Assembly: GCA_963732345.1 (NCBI GenBank)
Contig: CAVSZI010000002.1
Location: 124,001 to 188,000, forward strand
Source: Bog-532 sp963732345
Lineage (GTDB): Bacteria > Actinomycetota > Actinomycetes > Streptosporangiales > Streptosporangiaceae
DNA length: 64,000 nt
Direction of reading: 5' to 3'
This document shows, piece by piece, positions 52,558 to 60,878 of this stretch (positions are counted from its first letter, which is position 1; the number at the start of each line of letters is the position of its first letter). The notes under the pieces were generated by a model. That model worked only from the letters and a program-made list of their open reading frames with translations, had not been told where the DNA came from and made no database searches. A program made the translations under genes and the position numbers.

Positions 52558-52853
52558 GAAGCGGCGGCCAGAACAGACCGGGCCTGAACGCCCGTCCGGG
52601 GGCCTACCTGCCGCCGCGAACGCCTGGCAAAAACATTGACGATGCCATCCAGGAGATGCAGTCGTCGGACTGACCGCGGTCACGGGACTCCGCACCCGAA
52701 GGCCGTCTCCCAAATGCCATACTTACTGGCGTTCCAGCAGGGAATCCGGTCAGGACGGCGGGAAGCCGTCGAGGACGTGCCGAAGAGGCAGGACCACCGA
52801 CGCTTTCGGAGACGACCCGTTCCGGGCAAGAGCGCGCAGGACCAAGGGGGAAT
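52558..52853. other. Intergenic region between the CMD-like gene and the MFS transporter
   Basis: Up to about 52620 the minus strand still matches the sequence upstream of the DUF1269 gene (for example GGGCGTTCAGGCCCGGTCTG). The remainder holds the MFS promoter and no supported gene. Confidence 0.45.
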
Positions 52854-54482
52854 GTGAACAACGCCGCGGCCAACAAGGGCTGGCTGGCACTCGTCGCCCT
52901 GGCCACGGCGCAGTTCCTCATGGTGCTGGACCAGTCCGTGATGAACGTCTCGATCAGCGCGCTGGTCCACGACTTCCACACCACGGTCACCACGATCCAG
53001 GCGGTCATCACCCTCTACTGCCTGGTCATGGCCATGCTCATCCTCACTGGGGCCAAGATCGGCGACATGATCGGCCGCCGTCGGGCGTTCGTCATCGGAC
53101 TGATCATCTACGCCTGCGGCTCGGCGCTGACTGCGCTGTCCCAGTCGGTAGCTGTGCTCGCCGTCGGGTGGTCGGTGCTCGAGGGCATCGGCGCGTCGCT
53201 GGTCTTTCCTGCGCTCGCGGCGTTGATTGCCGGCAACTTCGCGGGGCCCCGGCGCAAGGCCGCTTACGCGGTCGTCGGTGGGGTCGCTGGCGCGGGGATC
53301 GCGGTCGGCCCCATCGTGGGCGGGTGGGCGACGACCGTACTGACGTGGCGGGTCGTGTTCGTCGGCGAAGTCTTCGTTGCCGCGTTTATCCTGATCATGG
53401 TGCGGAAGGTGGCAGACGCCCCTCGCCCGGATCCTGCTCCGAAGCTCGATATCGTGGGCTCGGTGTTGTCGGCCGCCGGTCTCGGGGTCTTCGTCTTCGC
53501 AGTTCTCCAGTCGAGTACCTGGGGGTGGGTCAAGCCGAAGAACTCCCCGATCACCATCTTCGGCTTCTCGCTGACCCTCTTCGTCCTCGCCGCTGGCGGC
53601 ATCCTGCTCTGGGGATTCGTGACCTGGCAGCGCCATCGCGAGGCCACGAACCGAGACCCGCTGGTCCATCTCTCACTCGCCCGGATCCCGGCGGTGCGGT
53701 CGGGGCTGATCGGGATGTTCAGCCAGAACCTCGTCCTCATGGGGATTTTCTTCGTCGTTCCGCTCTATCTTCAGTTGGTCCTTGGGCTGAGCGCCCTCGA
53801 GACCGGGATCAAGATGCTGCCCATCTCGATCGCCATGTTCGCGACCGCAGCGATCGGCTCACGCCTGTCGAACCGCTTCCCGGTGCGGGCGATCGTGCAG
53901 AGCGGCCTGATCCTGACCCTTGCCGGTGCCCTCGTCCTGCTCGCGACGATCAAGCCCACTCTGTCCAGCGCTGGATTCGCCATCGGAATGGCCGTGCTCG
54001 GTGTCGGGATGGGCTTGATGATCTCCCAGCTGGGCAACGTGGTTCAGTCCTCGGTCGAGGAGTCGGGCCGGAGCGAGGCCGGGGGGCTCCAGTACACGGG
54101 GCAGCAGCTCGGCTCGTCGCTCGGGGTGGCGCTCATCGGGTCCATCGTGCTGATCGGCCTGACCAGCACCTTCATCTCAAACGTCGAGCACGACCCTCGA
54201 ATCAGCGCCGACGTGTCGGCCCAGGTGGGGGTGGCGGCGGGCTCCAACACCAACTTCGTCTCCTCCACACAGATCGACGCCGCAGCGAAAAGGGCTGGTC
54301 TCGACGCCACGACTACAGCAGCACTCGTCGATGACTATGAGTCGGCACAGCTCCGATCGCTCAAGGCCGGGTTGCTGGCTGCTGCCCTCCTCGCCCTCAT
54401 CTCGCTCGGGTTCACGAGAGAGCTGCCGCACGAGCGACCGACTCCCCGGACCAATCGTGATCCCGCAGCGGTGTCGCCCTGA
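52854..54482 (+). CDS. MFS drug:H+ antiporter, DHA2 (14-TM) family
   Basis: 542 residues with about 14 predicted transmembrane helices. Signature motifs: motif A-like GAKIGDMIGRRRAF near residue 62 and the motif C-type segment GVAGAGIAVGPIVGGW near 143-158, plus FLMVLDQSVMNVSISAL in helix 1. It is probably a multidrug or antibiotic exporter driven by protons. Codon third positions look slightly less GC-rich than those of the cob genes, which fits accessory origin. The GTG start follows AAGGGGG. No regulator gene adjoins it. Confidence 0.93.
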   Translation: MNNAAANKGWLALVALATAQFLMVLDQSVMNVSISALVHDFHTTVTTIQAVITLYCLVMAMLILTGAKIGDMIGRRRAFVIGLIIYACGSALTALSQSVAVLAVGWSVLEGIGASLVFPALAALIAGNFAGPRRKAAYAVVGGVAGAGIAVGPIVGGWATTVLTWRVVFVGEVFVAAFILIMVRKVADAPRPDPAPKLDIVGSVLSAAGLGVFVFAVLQSSTWGWVKPKNSPITIFGFSLTLFVLAAGGILLWGFVTWQRHREATNRDPLVHLSLARIPAVRSGLIGMFSQNLVLMGIFFVVPLYLQLVLGLSALETGIKMLPISIAMFATAAIGSRLSNRFPVRAIVQSGLILTLAGALVLLATIKPTLSSAGFAIGMAVLGVGMGLMISQLGNVVQSSVEESGRSEAGGLQYTGQQLGSSLGVALIGSIVLIGLTSTFISNVEHDPRISADVSAQVGVAAGSNTNFVSSTQIDAAAKRAGLDATTTAALVDDYESAQLRSLKAGLLAAALLALISLGFTRELPHERPTPRTNRDPAAVSP

Positions 54483-54566
54483 GCCTGCCCTCTGGGCGGG
54501 GTGATATTTGAGCATCCATGTGCCGGCATGGCGCACCAGCTGGGCTGCTGGCTGGTTTCCCGGCTC

Positions 54567-55265
54567 CTACTTCAAGATGTTGATCGCGCGGGCGACCACG
54601 AGCACGCCAATGCTGAGAGACACCATCGCTTCCATCATCATCAGCAGTTTGGCCCACCGCTTGATCGCGGAGATGTCGGTGGGGCTGAACGCGGTGGCTG
54701 TCCAGAAGGCTAGCGACAGGTAGTCGGCGAACTCCGGCACCCAGGTGGCGGGCACGTACTCGGTGTGCAGCATCTCCGGGAACACGAACGCCGGGTTCGC
54801 ATACGGCTGGTGCGCCCGGGCAGCGGCGCCACCCCGGTCGAGATCCCAGTACCACAGCCCGAACGCGATCACGTTCGTCGCCCAGATCACCGCGCCGGTG
54901 GCCAGCAGCCCGGTGGCGTTGCTGGCGAAGAGCTTGTTGTCAGTGACGATGTCGCCGACGAGGCGGACGGCGCCGAACAGGTTCGCCACCGTAAGGGCGG
55001 CGATCACGGCGCCCGTGACGATCCGCAGCCATGTTTTCTGCCGATCGATGCGGCCCGGGTCCCCAATGATCAGGGCGGCCAGCAACGCGAGCAGGACCGC
55101 CGGGAGCACCCACTGGGGGTTCACCCGGTACTTCGCGGGCAGCGCCACGTGGAGAACCACGGTGACAACGATCGCCAGCGCCACCGGCCACCATTGCTCA
55201 CCCCGTGCCGTGGCCCCGTCCGGCGCCACCGGGGGTTGAGCGGCTGGTTTCCAGCCCGACGCCAT
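54567..55265 (-). CDS. Integral membrane protein with a channel-like C-terminal half
   Basis: 232 residues with about five or six hydrophobic segments (VALAIVVTVVLHVALPA, VLPAVLLALLAALIIG, WLRIVTGAVIAALTVANLFG, NATGLLATGAVIWATNVIAFG, then the last two). The segment EFADYLSLAFWTATAFSPTD followed by a long final helix resembles the pore-helix region of two-TM potassium channels, but the TVGYGD filter is replaced by TAFSPTD, so potassium selectivity is not expected. It resembles DUF1345-type proteins. Alone on the minus strand, with its start 174 nt from regulatory element copy b. Confidence 0.75.
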   Translation of the reverse strand: MASGWKPAAQPPVAPDGATARGEQWWPVALAIVVTVVLHVALPAKYRVNPQWVLPAVLLALLAALIIGDPGRIDRQKTWLRIVTGAVIAALTVANLFGAVRLVGDIVTDNKLFASNATGLLATGAVIWATNVIAFGLWYWDLDRGGAAARAHQPYANPAFVFPEMLHTEYVPATWVPEFADYLSLAFWTATAFSPTDISAIKRWAKLLMMMEAMVSLSIGVLVVARAINILK

Positions 55266-55439
55266 GCCCCATTATGACATTGCCGACCAGGCAATCCGTC
55301 CCTGCGGGCGGACCACCAACTGCCCGGTAGGCGATGGGATGCACCGTCGAACACTGCGAGTGGTGTCCTCGGCCCGGGCGGGGACAGCGCGCGTGTCCGG
55401 ACTGCCCGTGCGGGCCCGGTCTGCTGTGGCCGCAGATTT

Positions 55440-55498
55440 CCCCTAGGTGAATCCGGCTGGCAGGTGATGACGGGTCACCTGCCAGAGTGTGAGCCTGC
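55440..55498 (+). promoter_or_regulatory. Repeated regulatory element, copy b (upstream of the lipoprotein operon)
   Basis: CCCCTAGGTGAATCCGGC (55440-55457), then the perfect dyad GGCAGGTGA (55459-55467) - 7 nt - TCACCTGCC (55475-55483), then GTGTGAGCCTG. This is the best preserved of the four copies. A further related GGCCCGGTCTG lies about 20 nt before it, as in copies a and d. Confidence 0.8.
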
Positions 55499-55590
55499 CA
55501 GGTGATGGACAGCGACCAGGGCTGACCGCCGTCCGCCGGCCATGGCTCTTTCGCTCCGCCGGCCGGAACACCGGCACCAAGGGAGGACGT

Positions 55591-56016
55591 ATGAGACTCA
55601 CGTATCGGCCGGGCACGCGCGGATGGCTGCTGTTTCTAGCCGCTGTGCTGGTCCTGTCCGGGCTGGCCCCCGGGTGCAGCAGCAGCAAGCCGGCCTACTG
55701 CACCGACGCCACCAACCTCAAGACCTCCGTCAGCAACCTCGGCAATGTCGACGTCGCCAAGAACGGCCTCAGCTCCCTGCAGACCGCGCTGACCAGCGTC
55801 CAGACCGACGCCAAAGCGTTCGCCAGCGACGCGAAGTCCGCGTACCCGTCGCAGACCACGGCGCTGCAGAACTCGCTGTCCAGCCTGGAAAACGCGATCA
55901 AATCCGCGCAGGGCCAAAGCGCGCTGAACGCGGCCGCGGCGGTCGTCCCAGCGGTCAGCCAGGTGAAGAACTCGGCAAGCGCGCTGCAAAGTGCTGTTTC
56001 GGGCAAATGCTCGTGA
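55591..56016 (+). CDS. Small secreted lipoprotein, unknown
   Basis: 141 residues. Signal peptide WLLFLAAVLVLSGLAPGC with a lipobox-like LAPGC, so the mature protein would start with a lipidated Cys at residue 29 followed by SSS. The mature part (DATNLKTSVSNLGNVDVA, LSSLQTALTSVQTDAKAF ... LQSAV) is a long Ala/Ser/Gln-rich heptad-like helix with one Cys near each end. It sits on the outer face of the membrane. AGGGAGG precedes the ATG. A truncated copy of the same gene start is at 61514. Confidence 0.8.
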   Translation: MRLTYRPGTRGWLLFLAAVLVLSGLAPGCSSSKPAYCTDATNLKTSVSNLGNVDVAKNGLSSLQTALTSVQTDAKAFASDAKSAYPSQTTALQNSLSSLENAIKSAQGQSALNAAAAVVPAVSQVKNSASALQSAVSGKCS

Positions 56017-56095
56017 CCAGTGCCCGACGGATAAACCCCGGATCGCAACGGCCGCGGCGGGTCCACGGTCCGGCGAGAGCAGGAAGGAGCCTCAG

Positions 56096-56341
56096 ATGGC
56101 GAAATGGAACTTCGTGGCGATGGGCCAGGTGGGGCTGACCGGCTGGACCGGAAAGGCTGCCCGGCCGGTCGCCCAGGCCGTCGCCCGTAGGACCGGGCGG
56201 CCGGAGTCACAGATCCTGGCGCTTATCGGCGCGGGATTCCTCGCGATGGCACTGATCAACTTCCTCCGGGAGGTCGATGCTGTAATCGCGGCGGGCCGAA
56301 CCGCCCCAGGTATGGCAGCGACGCAAGTAAGGAGCCGATGA
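56096..56341 (+). CDS. Small membrane protein, unknown
   Basis: 81 residues with a single hydrophobic segment (ILALIGAGFLAMALINFL, about residues 40-57) between short charged ends. The ATG at 56096 follows AAGGAGCC. The stop overlaps the DUF2252 start by 4 nt, so the two are co-translated. No family recognised. Confidence 0.65.
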   Translation: MAKWNFVAMGQVGLTGWTGKAARPVAQAVARRTGRPESQILALIGAGFLAMALINFLREVDAVIAAGRTAPGMAATQVRSR

Positions 56342-57801
56342 TGAGCGTGCAGGCAGCGGGGGCTCCGCCCCAGGGTGGGCAGCGGTATGAGCTGGACACA
56401 GAGCTGGGGCGGCTGACCCCGGCCCAGCGTGCGGAGCGGGGTAAGGCGGCGCGGGCGGCGGTGCCGCGGGACAGCCATGCGGTGTTCGACCCGTCGGCGG
56501 GCCGGCCCGACCCGCTGGCGTTGCTGGAGGAGCAGGCCAAGACGCGAGTGCCGGAGCTGGTGCCGGTGCGGTGGGGCCGGATGATGGTCTCCCCGTTCAC
56601 CTATTACCGCGGGGCGGCGCTGCCGATGGCCAGCGACCTCGCTACGACCCCGGTGTCCGGGCTGGCGGTGCAGGCGTGCGGGGATGCGCACCTGTCGAAC
56701 TTCGGCATCTTCGGCTCCGCGGAGCGCCTGCTGGTCTTCGACGTCAACGACTTCGATGAGACCCTGCCAGGGCCATGGGAGTGGGACGTCAAACGGCTGG
56801 CCGCCAGCATGGAGGTAGCGGCCCGCGGGAATGGGTTCGGCGGCAAGGACCGCCGTGAGATCGTCACCGCCACCGTGGCCAGCTACCGGCAGGCGATGCG
56901 GAACTTCGCCAAGATGAGCAACCTGGACGTCTGGTACGCCCACGCCGACGTGGATCAGCTGCAGGCGGAGTATGACTCCGAGCTGAAGAAGCGGCAGCGC
57001 AAGGCGGTGGGCGAGGGTATGGCCAAGGCGCGGACCCGGGACAGCATGCAGGAAGTGGCCAAGCTGACCCACCTGGTCAATGGCCAGCCGCGGATCATCG
57101 CCGACCCGCCGCTGATCGTCCCGATCGCCGACCTGCTGCCCAAGGATACGGACCAGGCGGCCTTCGAAGCGCAGCTCAAGGACCTGCTCGCCGGGTACCG
57201 GGGGACGCTGGAAACCGACCGCCGGTACCTGCTCGAGCAGTACGAGTACGCCGACATGGCCCGCAAGGTCGTCGGCGTGGGCAGCGTCGGCACCCGCTGC
57301 TGGATCGTCTTGATGCTCGGCCGCGACACCTCCGATCCGCTGTTCCTGCAGGTCAAGGAGGCGGAGGCGTCGGTGCTCAGCCGTTTCGTGGGGGCCAGCA
57401 CCTACACCAACATGGGCCAGCGGGTGGTCGCCGGCCAGCGGCTGATGCAGGCCTCCAGCGATATCTTCCTGGGCTGGCAGCGGGCCGAGGCCGGCCTGGA
57501 CGGCCAGCAGCGCGACTTTTACATCCGCCAGCTGCGGGACTGGAAGTACTCCATCACCATCGAGGCCCTGATACCGCACGGCATGCGGATCTACGGCGAA
57601 CTGTGCGGGTGGTCGCTGGCGCGGGCGCACGCCCGCTCCGGCGACCGGATCGGGATCGCCGCTTACCTCGGCGGCTCCGATGTGTTCGACCAGGCCATCA
57701 CCCGGTTCGCCGCCGCCTACGCCGACCAGAACGAGCGCGACCAGCAGGCTCTTGTCGACGCTGTCGCATCAGGACGGATCACCGCCGAGCAGGGTCTGTG
57801 A
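56338..57801 (+). CDS. DUF2252 family protein
   Basis: 487 residues, a complete DUF2252 protein. Characteristic segments: RWGRMMVSPFTYYRGAALPM near residue 78, CGDAHLSNFGIFGSAERLLVFDVNDFDET (in part CGDAHLSNFG and FDVNDFDE), and KVVGVGSVGTRCWIVLM. The GDxHxxNF and FDxNDFDE motifs are analogous to the catalytic and metal loops of aminoglycoside-phosphotransferase-like kinases, so a kinase-like fold is likely; substrate unknown. ATG overlaps the upstream small gene by 4 nt. Part of the operon behind regulatory element copy b. Confidence 0.92.
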   Translation: MMSVQAAGAPPQGGQRYELDTELGRLTPAQRAERGKAARAAVPRDSHAVFDPSAGRPDPLALLEEQAKTRVPELVPVRWGRMMVSPFTYYRGAALPMASDLATTPVSGLAVQACGDAHLSNFGIFGSAERLLVFDVNDFDETLPGPWEWDVKRLAASMEVAARGNGFGGKDRREIVTATVASYRQAMRNFAKMSNLDVWYAHADVDQLQAEYDSELKKRQRKAVGEGMAKARTRDSMQEVAKLTHLVNGQPRIIADPPLIVPIADLLPKDTDQAAFEAQLKDLLAGYRGTLETDRRYLLEQYEYADMARKVVGVGSVGTRCWIVLMLGRDTSDPLFLQVKEAEASVLSRFVGASTYTNMGQRVVAGQRLMQASSDIFLGWQRAEAGLDGQQRDFYIRQLRDWKYSITIEALIPHGMRIYGELCGWSLARAHARSGDRIGIAAYLGGSDVFDQAITRFAAAYADQNERDQQALVDAVASGRITAEQGL

Positions 57802-57838
57802 CATCGGGGGCAGGGTCGGTGACATCGGGGGCAGGGTC
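57798..57838 (+). repeat. Two 20-bp direct repeats at the DUF2252 stop
   Basis: Copies at 57798-57817 and 57819-57838 share GTGACATCGGGGGCAGGGTC exactly. The first contains the DUF2252 stop codon. Confidence 0.85.
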
Positions 57839-57868
57839 ACCCGGCGAACGAGCCCTGCGTCTCCGCTG

Positions 57869-58165
57869 ATGGACAGGGACCGGGCACGAGGCAGACGGTA
57901 CCGGCTGGTTCTTCGCGGCGAGCTGGGCGAACCGTTCGCATTCCTGTTCGAGGGGATGCGGATGGAGCGGCTGGCTGGCACCACGGTGCTGACCGGGAAC
58001 GTGACCGACCAGGCGCACCTGGTCGGGCTCATCGAGCTGACCCAGGAGCTGGGCCTTGAGCTCGTTTCGATCGGACCGGCGGACGAGGGGGCAACTGATC
58101 CCCCGCACGCCGTGCCCCGGAGGGAACGAAGGGGTCTGAGGGATGGCAGCGCTGACGGCAGCTGA
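57869..58165 (+). CDS. Small protein of unknown function
   Basis: 98 residues from the ATG at 57869. The core RYRLVLRGELGEPFAFLFEG, then VLTGNVTDQAHLVGLIELTQ and LGLELVSIGP looks like a compact alpha/beta domain and is probably conserved in actinomycetes. The last 35 residues are charged. It sits between DUF2252 and the FUSC gene in the same direction. No function assigned; the domain may be related to ferredoxin-like small regulators. Confidence 0.65.
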   Translation: MDRDRARGRRYRLVLRGELGEPFAFLFEGMRMERLAGTTVLTGNVTDQAHLVGLIELTQELGLELVSIGPADEGATDPPHAVPRRERRGLRDGSADGS

Positions 58166-58316
58166 TCCCCGGCCTGCTGGCCTGGCCCTGGGCATCCGTG
58201 TTCATCGGAGCCGTGCAACTCGCCCGGCAGGCGCATCCCGGCCCGCCAGCCCGGCGTCCCGCCAGATCAGCTACAGCAGCAACCCGGATGGCAGCAACCC
58301 GGATAGAGGACGAGTC

Positions 58317-59414
58317 ATGACCCAGTTGGCGGAAGTGTTCAAGATCAACCGGCAGGGATTTAGCCTGCGCAGAGGCGTGATCTTTGCGGTCGTGCTGGGG
58401 CTGCTGATCGTCGTGGGCGTGCTCCCTGATGAGCGGAGGTATTTCCTCACTGCGATCTTCGGGGCACTGATCGTGGCCGTGAGCGACCCCGGTGGGAAAC
58501 ACGGCCCCCGGGTGGCCAAGATGGCGGTGGTGGCCGTGGCCGGAGCGCTGCTGACGGCCCTGGGATTCGGCATCGGCGGCGGCCCCTGGGGATGGGTGGT
58601 GCTGGCCGCGTTCGTCGCCACGTTGCTGGGCGGGCTGGCGGTCACATACGGCCTGCACCGATTCGTCGCGGCCTACCTGCTCAACGTCTGGTTCATCATC
58701 GCCCTCGGCCTGCCCACTCTCCTTTCCTTCAGCCTGCCGGGCCTGTTCAAGTCCGGCCTGCTCCACACCGAACCGTGGCAGCAGGCACTGGCCTGGCTGG
58801 CCGGATCGGCGCTGTGGATCGCGTACACCTTCATCGTGTGGCTGGTGCGCGGGCGGACAGCGCAACCGCAGCCGGTCACCGAGATCCCCGGGGACATCTC
58901 CCCGCGGCCGCTGACCCGGCCAATTATCCTGTTCGCGGTGATCCGGGCGGCCGCCCTGTCGATCGCCGTCGCGATCTCCTTCGGGCTGCACCTGCCCAAC
59001 GCCTACTGGATGCCCATGGCCACCATCATTGCCATGAAGCCCAGCCTGCAGCAATCCGCCCTCATCGCCGAGCAGCGGATTGCCGGGACGGTCGTGGGCG
59101 CCGCGGTGGCCGCCCTCGTCCTGCTGGCGGTCGACAACCGGACCGCCCTCGAAGTCATCGTCGTCGTCCTGGTCGCGCTGGGCGCCTCGATCCACGGCGT
59201 GAACTACGCCTGGTACACCGCAGCGCTGGGCGGGGCCATCCTGATCGCTGCGGACGTGCCCCACCCGTCCAACCTTGCCGATGAGGGACGCCGGATCCTG
59301 TTCACGTTCGCCGGCGTCGGGATCGCCGTCATCGTCATGTTCCTGGCGGACCAGATGCAAAAGCACGCCGCCAAACCAGCACCACAGGCACCTGTTCACG
59401 GCCGGGCAGGGTGA
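58317..59414 (+). CDS. FUSC-type membrane protein
   Basis: 365 residues. About ten hydrophobic segments in two blocks, separated by a charged central loop (RGRTAQPQPVTEIPGDISPR). The segment PNAYWMPMATIIAMKPSLQQ near residue 228 followed by RIAGTVVGAAVAALVLLA is the FUSC / aromatic acid exporter signature. Homologues export small aromatic acids or act as envelope transporters; substrate unknown. ATG at 58317 preceded by AGAGGACGAG. Followed after 15 nt by the potassium-channel gene. Confidence 0.88.
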   Translation: MTQLAEVFKINRQGFSLRRGVIFAVVLGLLIVVGVLPDERRYFLTAIFGALIVAVSDPGGKHGPRVAKMAVVAVAGALLTALGFGIGGGPWGWVVLAAFVATLLGGLAVTYGLHRFVAAYLLNVWFIIALGLPTLLSFSLPGLFKSGLLHTEPWQQALAWLAGSALWIAYTFIVWLVRGRTAQPQPVTEIPGDISPRPLTRPIILFAVIRAAALSIAVAISFGLHLPNAYWMPMATIIAMKPSLQQSALIAEQRIAGTVVGAAVAALVLLAVDNRTALEVIVVVLVALGASIHGVNYAWYTAALGGAILIAADVPHPSNLADEGRRILFTFAGVGIAVIVMFLADQMQKHAAKPAPQAPVHGRAG

Positions 59415-59429
59415 GCGGGTCAGGGCGAC

Positions 59430-59963
59430 ATGACCGATGAGCATTATCATGACCTGCCGCCCGCGAAGCGGAGGCGGCTGGTCTTCCGGGCGGTGCTGCG
59501 CAGTGTCCTGGCCGCAACGGTGCTCGTGGTTCTCTACTACGTGCTTCCGCTGGACCGGCCGTGGAATACCGGCACCGGGATCCGCCTGCTGATTGGCCTG
59601 GTGGTCTTCGCGGGTGTCATGGTGTGGCAGGTCCGGGCCATCGCTGGCGCGCGCTACCCGGGTCTGCGGGCGGCCGAGGCGCTGGGCCTGGTCATTCCCT
59701 TCTACCTGGTGCTGTTCGCCTCGACGTACTTCCTGATGGAACGAGCCTCCGCGGCGGCCTTCACCCAGCCGCTGACCCGCACGGACGCCTTGTACTTCGC
59801 GGTGACCGTCTTCTCGACGGTGGGTTTCGGGGACATCACCGCCAAATCCGAGATCGCCCGGGTCGTGCTCATGGTGCAGATGATCGGCGACCTCGCAGTT
59901 CTCGGCGCCGGACTACAAGTGCTCCTGAGGGCGGTACAGCGCGGCCGGGAGCGACGATCGTAA
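59430..59963 (+). CDS. Two-pore-segment potassium channel
   Basis: 177 residues. After two or three helices (LAATVLVVLYYVLPL, IRLLIGLVVFAGVMVW, GLVIPFYLVLFASTYFL) comes the pore helix ALYFAVTVFST with the selectivity filter TVGFGD at residues 130-135, then a last helix (VVLMVQMIGDLAVLGAG). There is no RCK domain, so no ligand control is evident. It probably lets K+ pass during stress. Last gene of the unit behind element copy b. Confidence 0.92.
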   Translation: MTDEHYHDLPPAKRRRLVFRAVLRSVLAATVLVVLYYVLPLDRPWNTGTGIRLLIGLVVFAGVMVWQVRAIAGARYPGLRAAEALGLVIPFYLVLFASTYFLMERASAAAFTQPLTRTDALYFAVTVFSTVGFGDITAKSEIARVVLMVQMIGDLAVLGAGLQVLLRAVQRGRERRS

Positions 59964-60040
59964 ACGGGCGATGGCCCCGGCCCAGCCGCCACGTGATGGC
60001 CCCCGCCCGGAACTCGCGATGTTCGGCTCTGCCTTCAATC

Positions 60041-60084
60041 CCACCTAGGTGAAAACGACTGGCAGGTGATGGCAGGTCATCTGC
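60041..60084 (+). promoter_or_regulatory. Repeated regulatory element, copy c (upstream of the PLDc_N gene)
   Basis: CCTAGGTGAAAACGACT followed by GGCAGGTGA - 7 nt - TCATCTGC, a slightly degenerate version of the dyad. GTGCGAGCCCAGGGA follows as in the other copies. The next complete gene starts 220 nt downstream, after a decayed coding fragment. Confidence 0.65.
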
Positions 60085-60145
60085 GGCCGCGGAACGGTGG
60101 GGTTAGTGCGAGCCCAGGGAAGGGAGGCTGCACAGCCAGATCCCG

Positions 60146-60240
60146 CCGCTGGATTACGACGCGGGCGTGTGGCACGGCTCCGTGCCCGGCGCCGGCTTCG
60201 GGCAGGCCTACGGGTACCGCGTCGCGGGCCGTGGGCCAGA
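60146..60240 (+). pseudogene. Glycogen-debranching-enzyme (GlgX-like) N-terminal fragment
   Basis: LDYDAGVWHGSVPGAGFGQA then YGYRVAGRGPD matches the start of GlgX-type GH13 enzymes, where the sequence runs into a substrate-binding segment. Here it ends within 30 residues and drifts into unrelated sequence. It lies between element copy c and the PLDc_N gene. Short, so the family call is tentative. Confidence 0.45.
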
Positions 60241-60305
60241 TTCGTCACACGTAAGGACTATTGGCCTCTGGGTGCAATGCGCAGCGGCCAGTGAAGGAGA
60301 AGGAA

Positions 60306-60554
60306 ATGTCACTCGCGGCTGCGTCATCTTCTTATCCGCTCTTGAACATTTTCTGGACGATTCTCGAGATCTTCCTGTGGGTGCTCTGGTTCTGGATCCT
60401 GATCACGGTATTCATCGACATCTTCCGCAGCCCTGACCTGTCCGGCTGGGCCAAGGCCCTGTGGTTCCTGTTCGTGCTGTTCATCCCGCTGATCGGCGTG
60501 CTGGTCTACCTGATCGCCCGCGGCGGCTCGATGAACGAGCGATCGGTTTGGTAG
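60306..60554 (+). CDS. Small membrane protein with PLDc_N domain
   Basis: 82 residues. Two hydrophobic helices (IFWTILEIFLWVLWFWILIT near 15-34 and WFLFVLFIPLIGVLVYLIAR near 53-72) joined by VFIDIFRSPDLSGWAKAL, the PLDc_N pattern. Homologues are small phospholipase-D N-terminal-type or SHOCT-associated membrane proteins of unknown function. The ATG at 60306 follows GAAGGAGAAGG. Confidence 0.85.
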   Translation: MSLAAASSSYPLLNIFWTILEIFLWVLWFWILITVFIDIFRSPDLSGWAKALWFLFVLFIPLIGVLVYLIARGGSMNERSVW

Positions 60555-60732
60555 CCCCGGCCACGGGACCGGGCCTGCCGAAGTTACGTCCAGTAAGCCG
60601 GTTCCGATTCCGCTTTCTCGGTCAGGCGACGACCCGGTGTCCGCTGCGCATGAGGTCGCGGTCCTTGAGGTTGCTGCGGCGGCAGATGAGCCTCCGGATG
60701 GGCGTTCAGGCCCGGTCTGTCCTGGCGCGGCT

Positions 60733-60793
60733 TCTCCCCTAGGGGATTTCGGCCGGTAGGTGATGACGGGTCGCCTGCCCGGGGGTGAGCCTG
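60733..60793 (+). promoter_or_regulatory. Repeated regulatory element, copy d (upstream of the DUF1269 gene)
   Basis: CCCCTAGGGGATTTCGGC, then GGTAGGTGA - 7 nt - TCGCCTGCC, then GGTGAGCCTG. The sequence continues to match the region of copy a right down to the start codon, including the ribosome-binding site, over about 205 nt. Confidence 0.75.
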
Positions 60794-60878
60794 AGACCGC
60801 GATGCCGCGGCCGGGTAACGGCCGAGACGGAGCTGAACCCCCTGGCAAAGGATGCCAGCGGAACTGGAGGAGGTCGGC

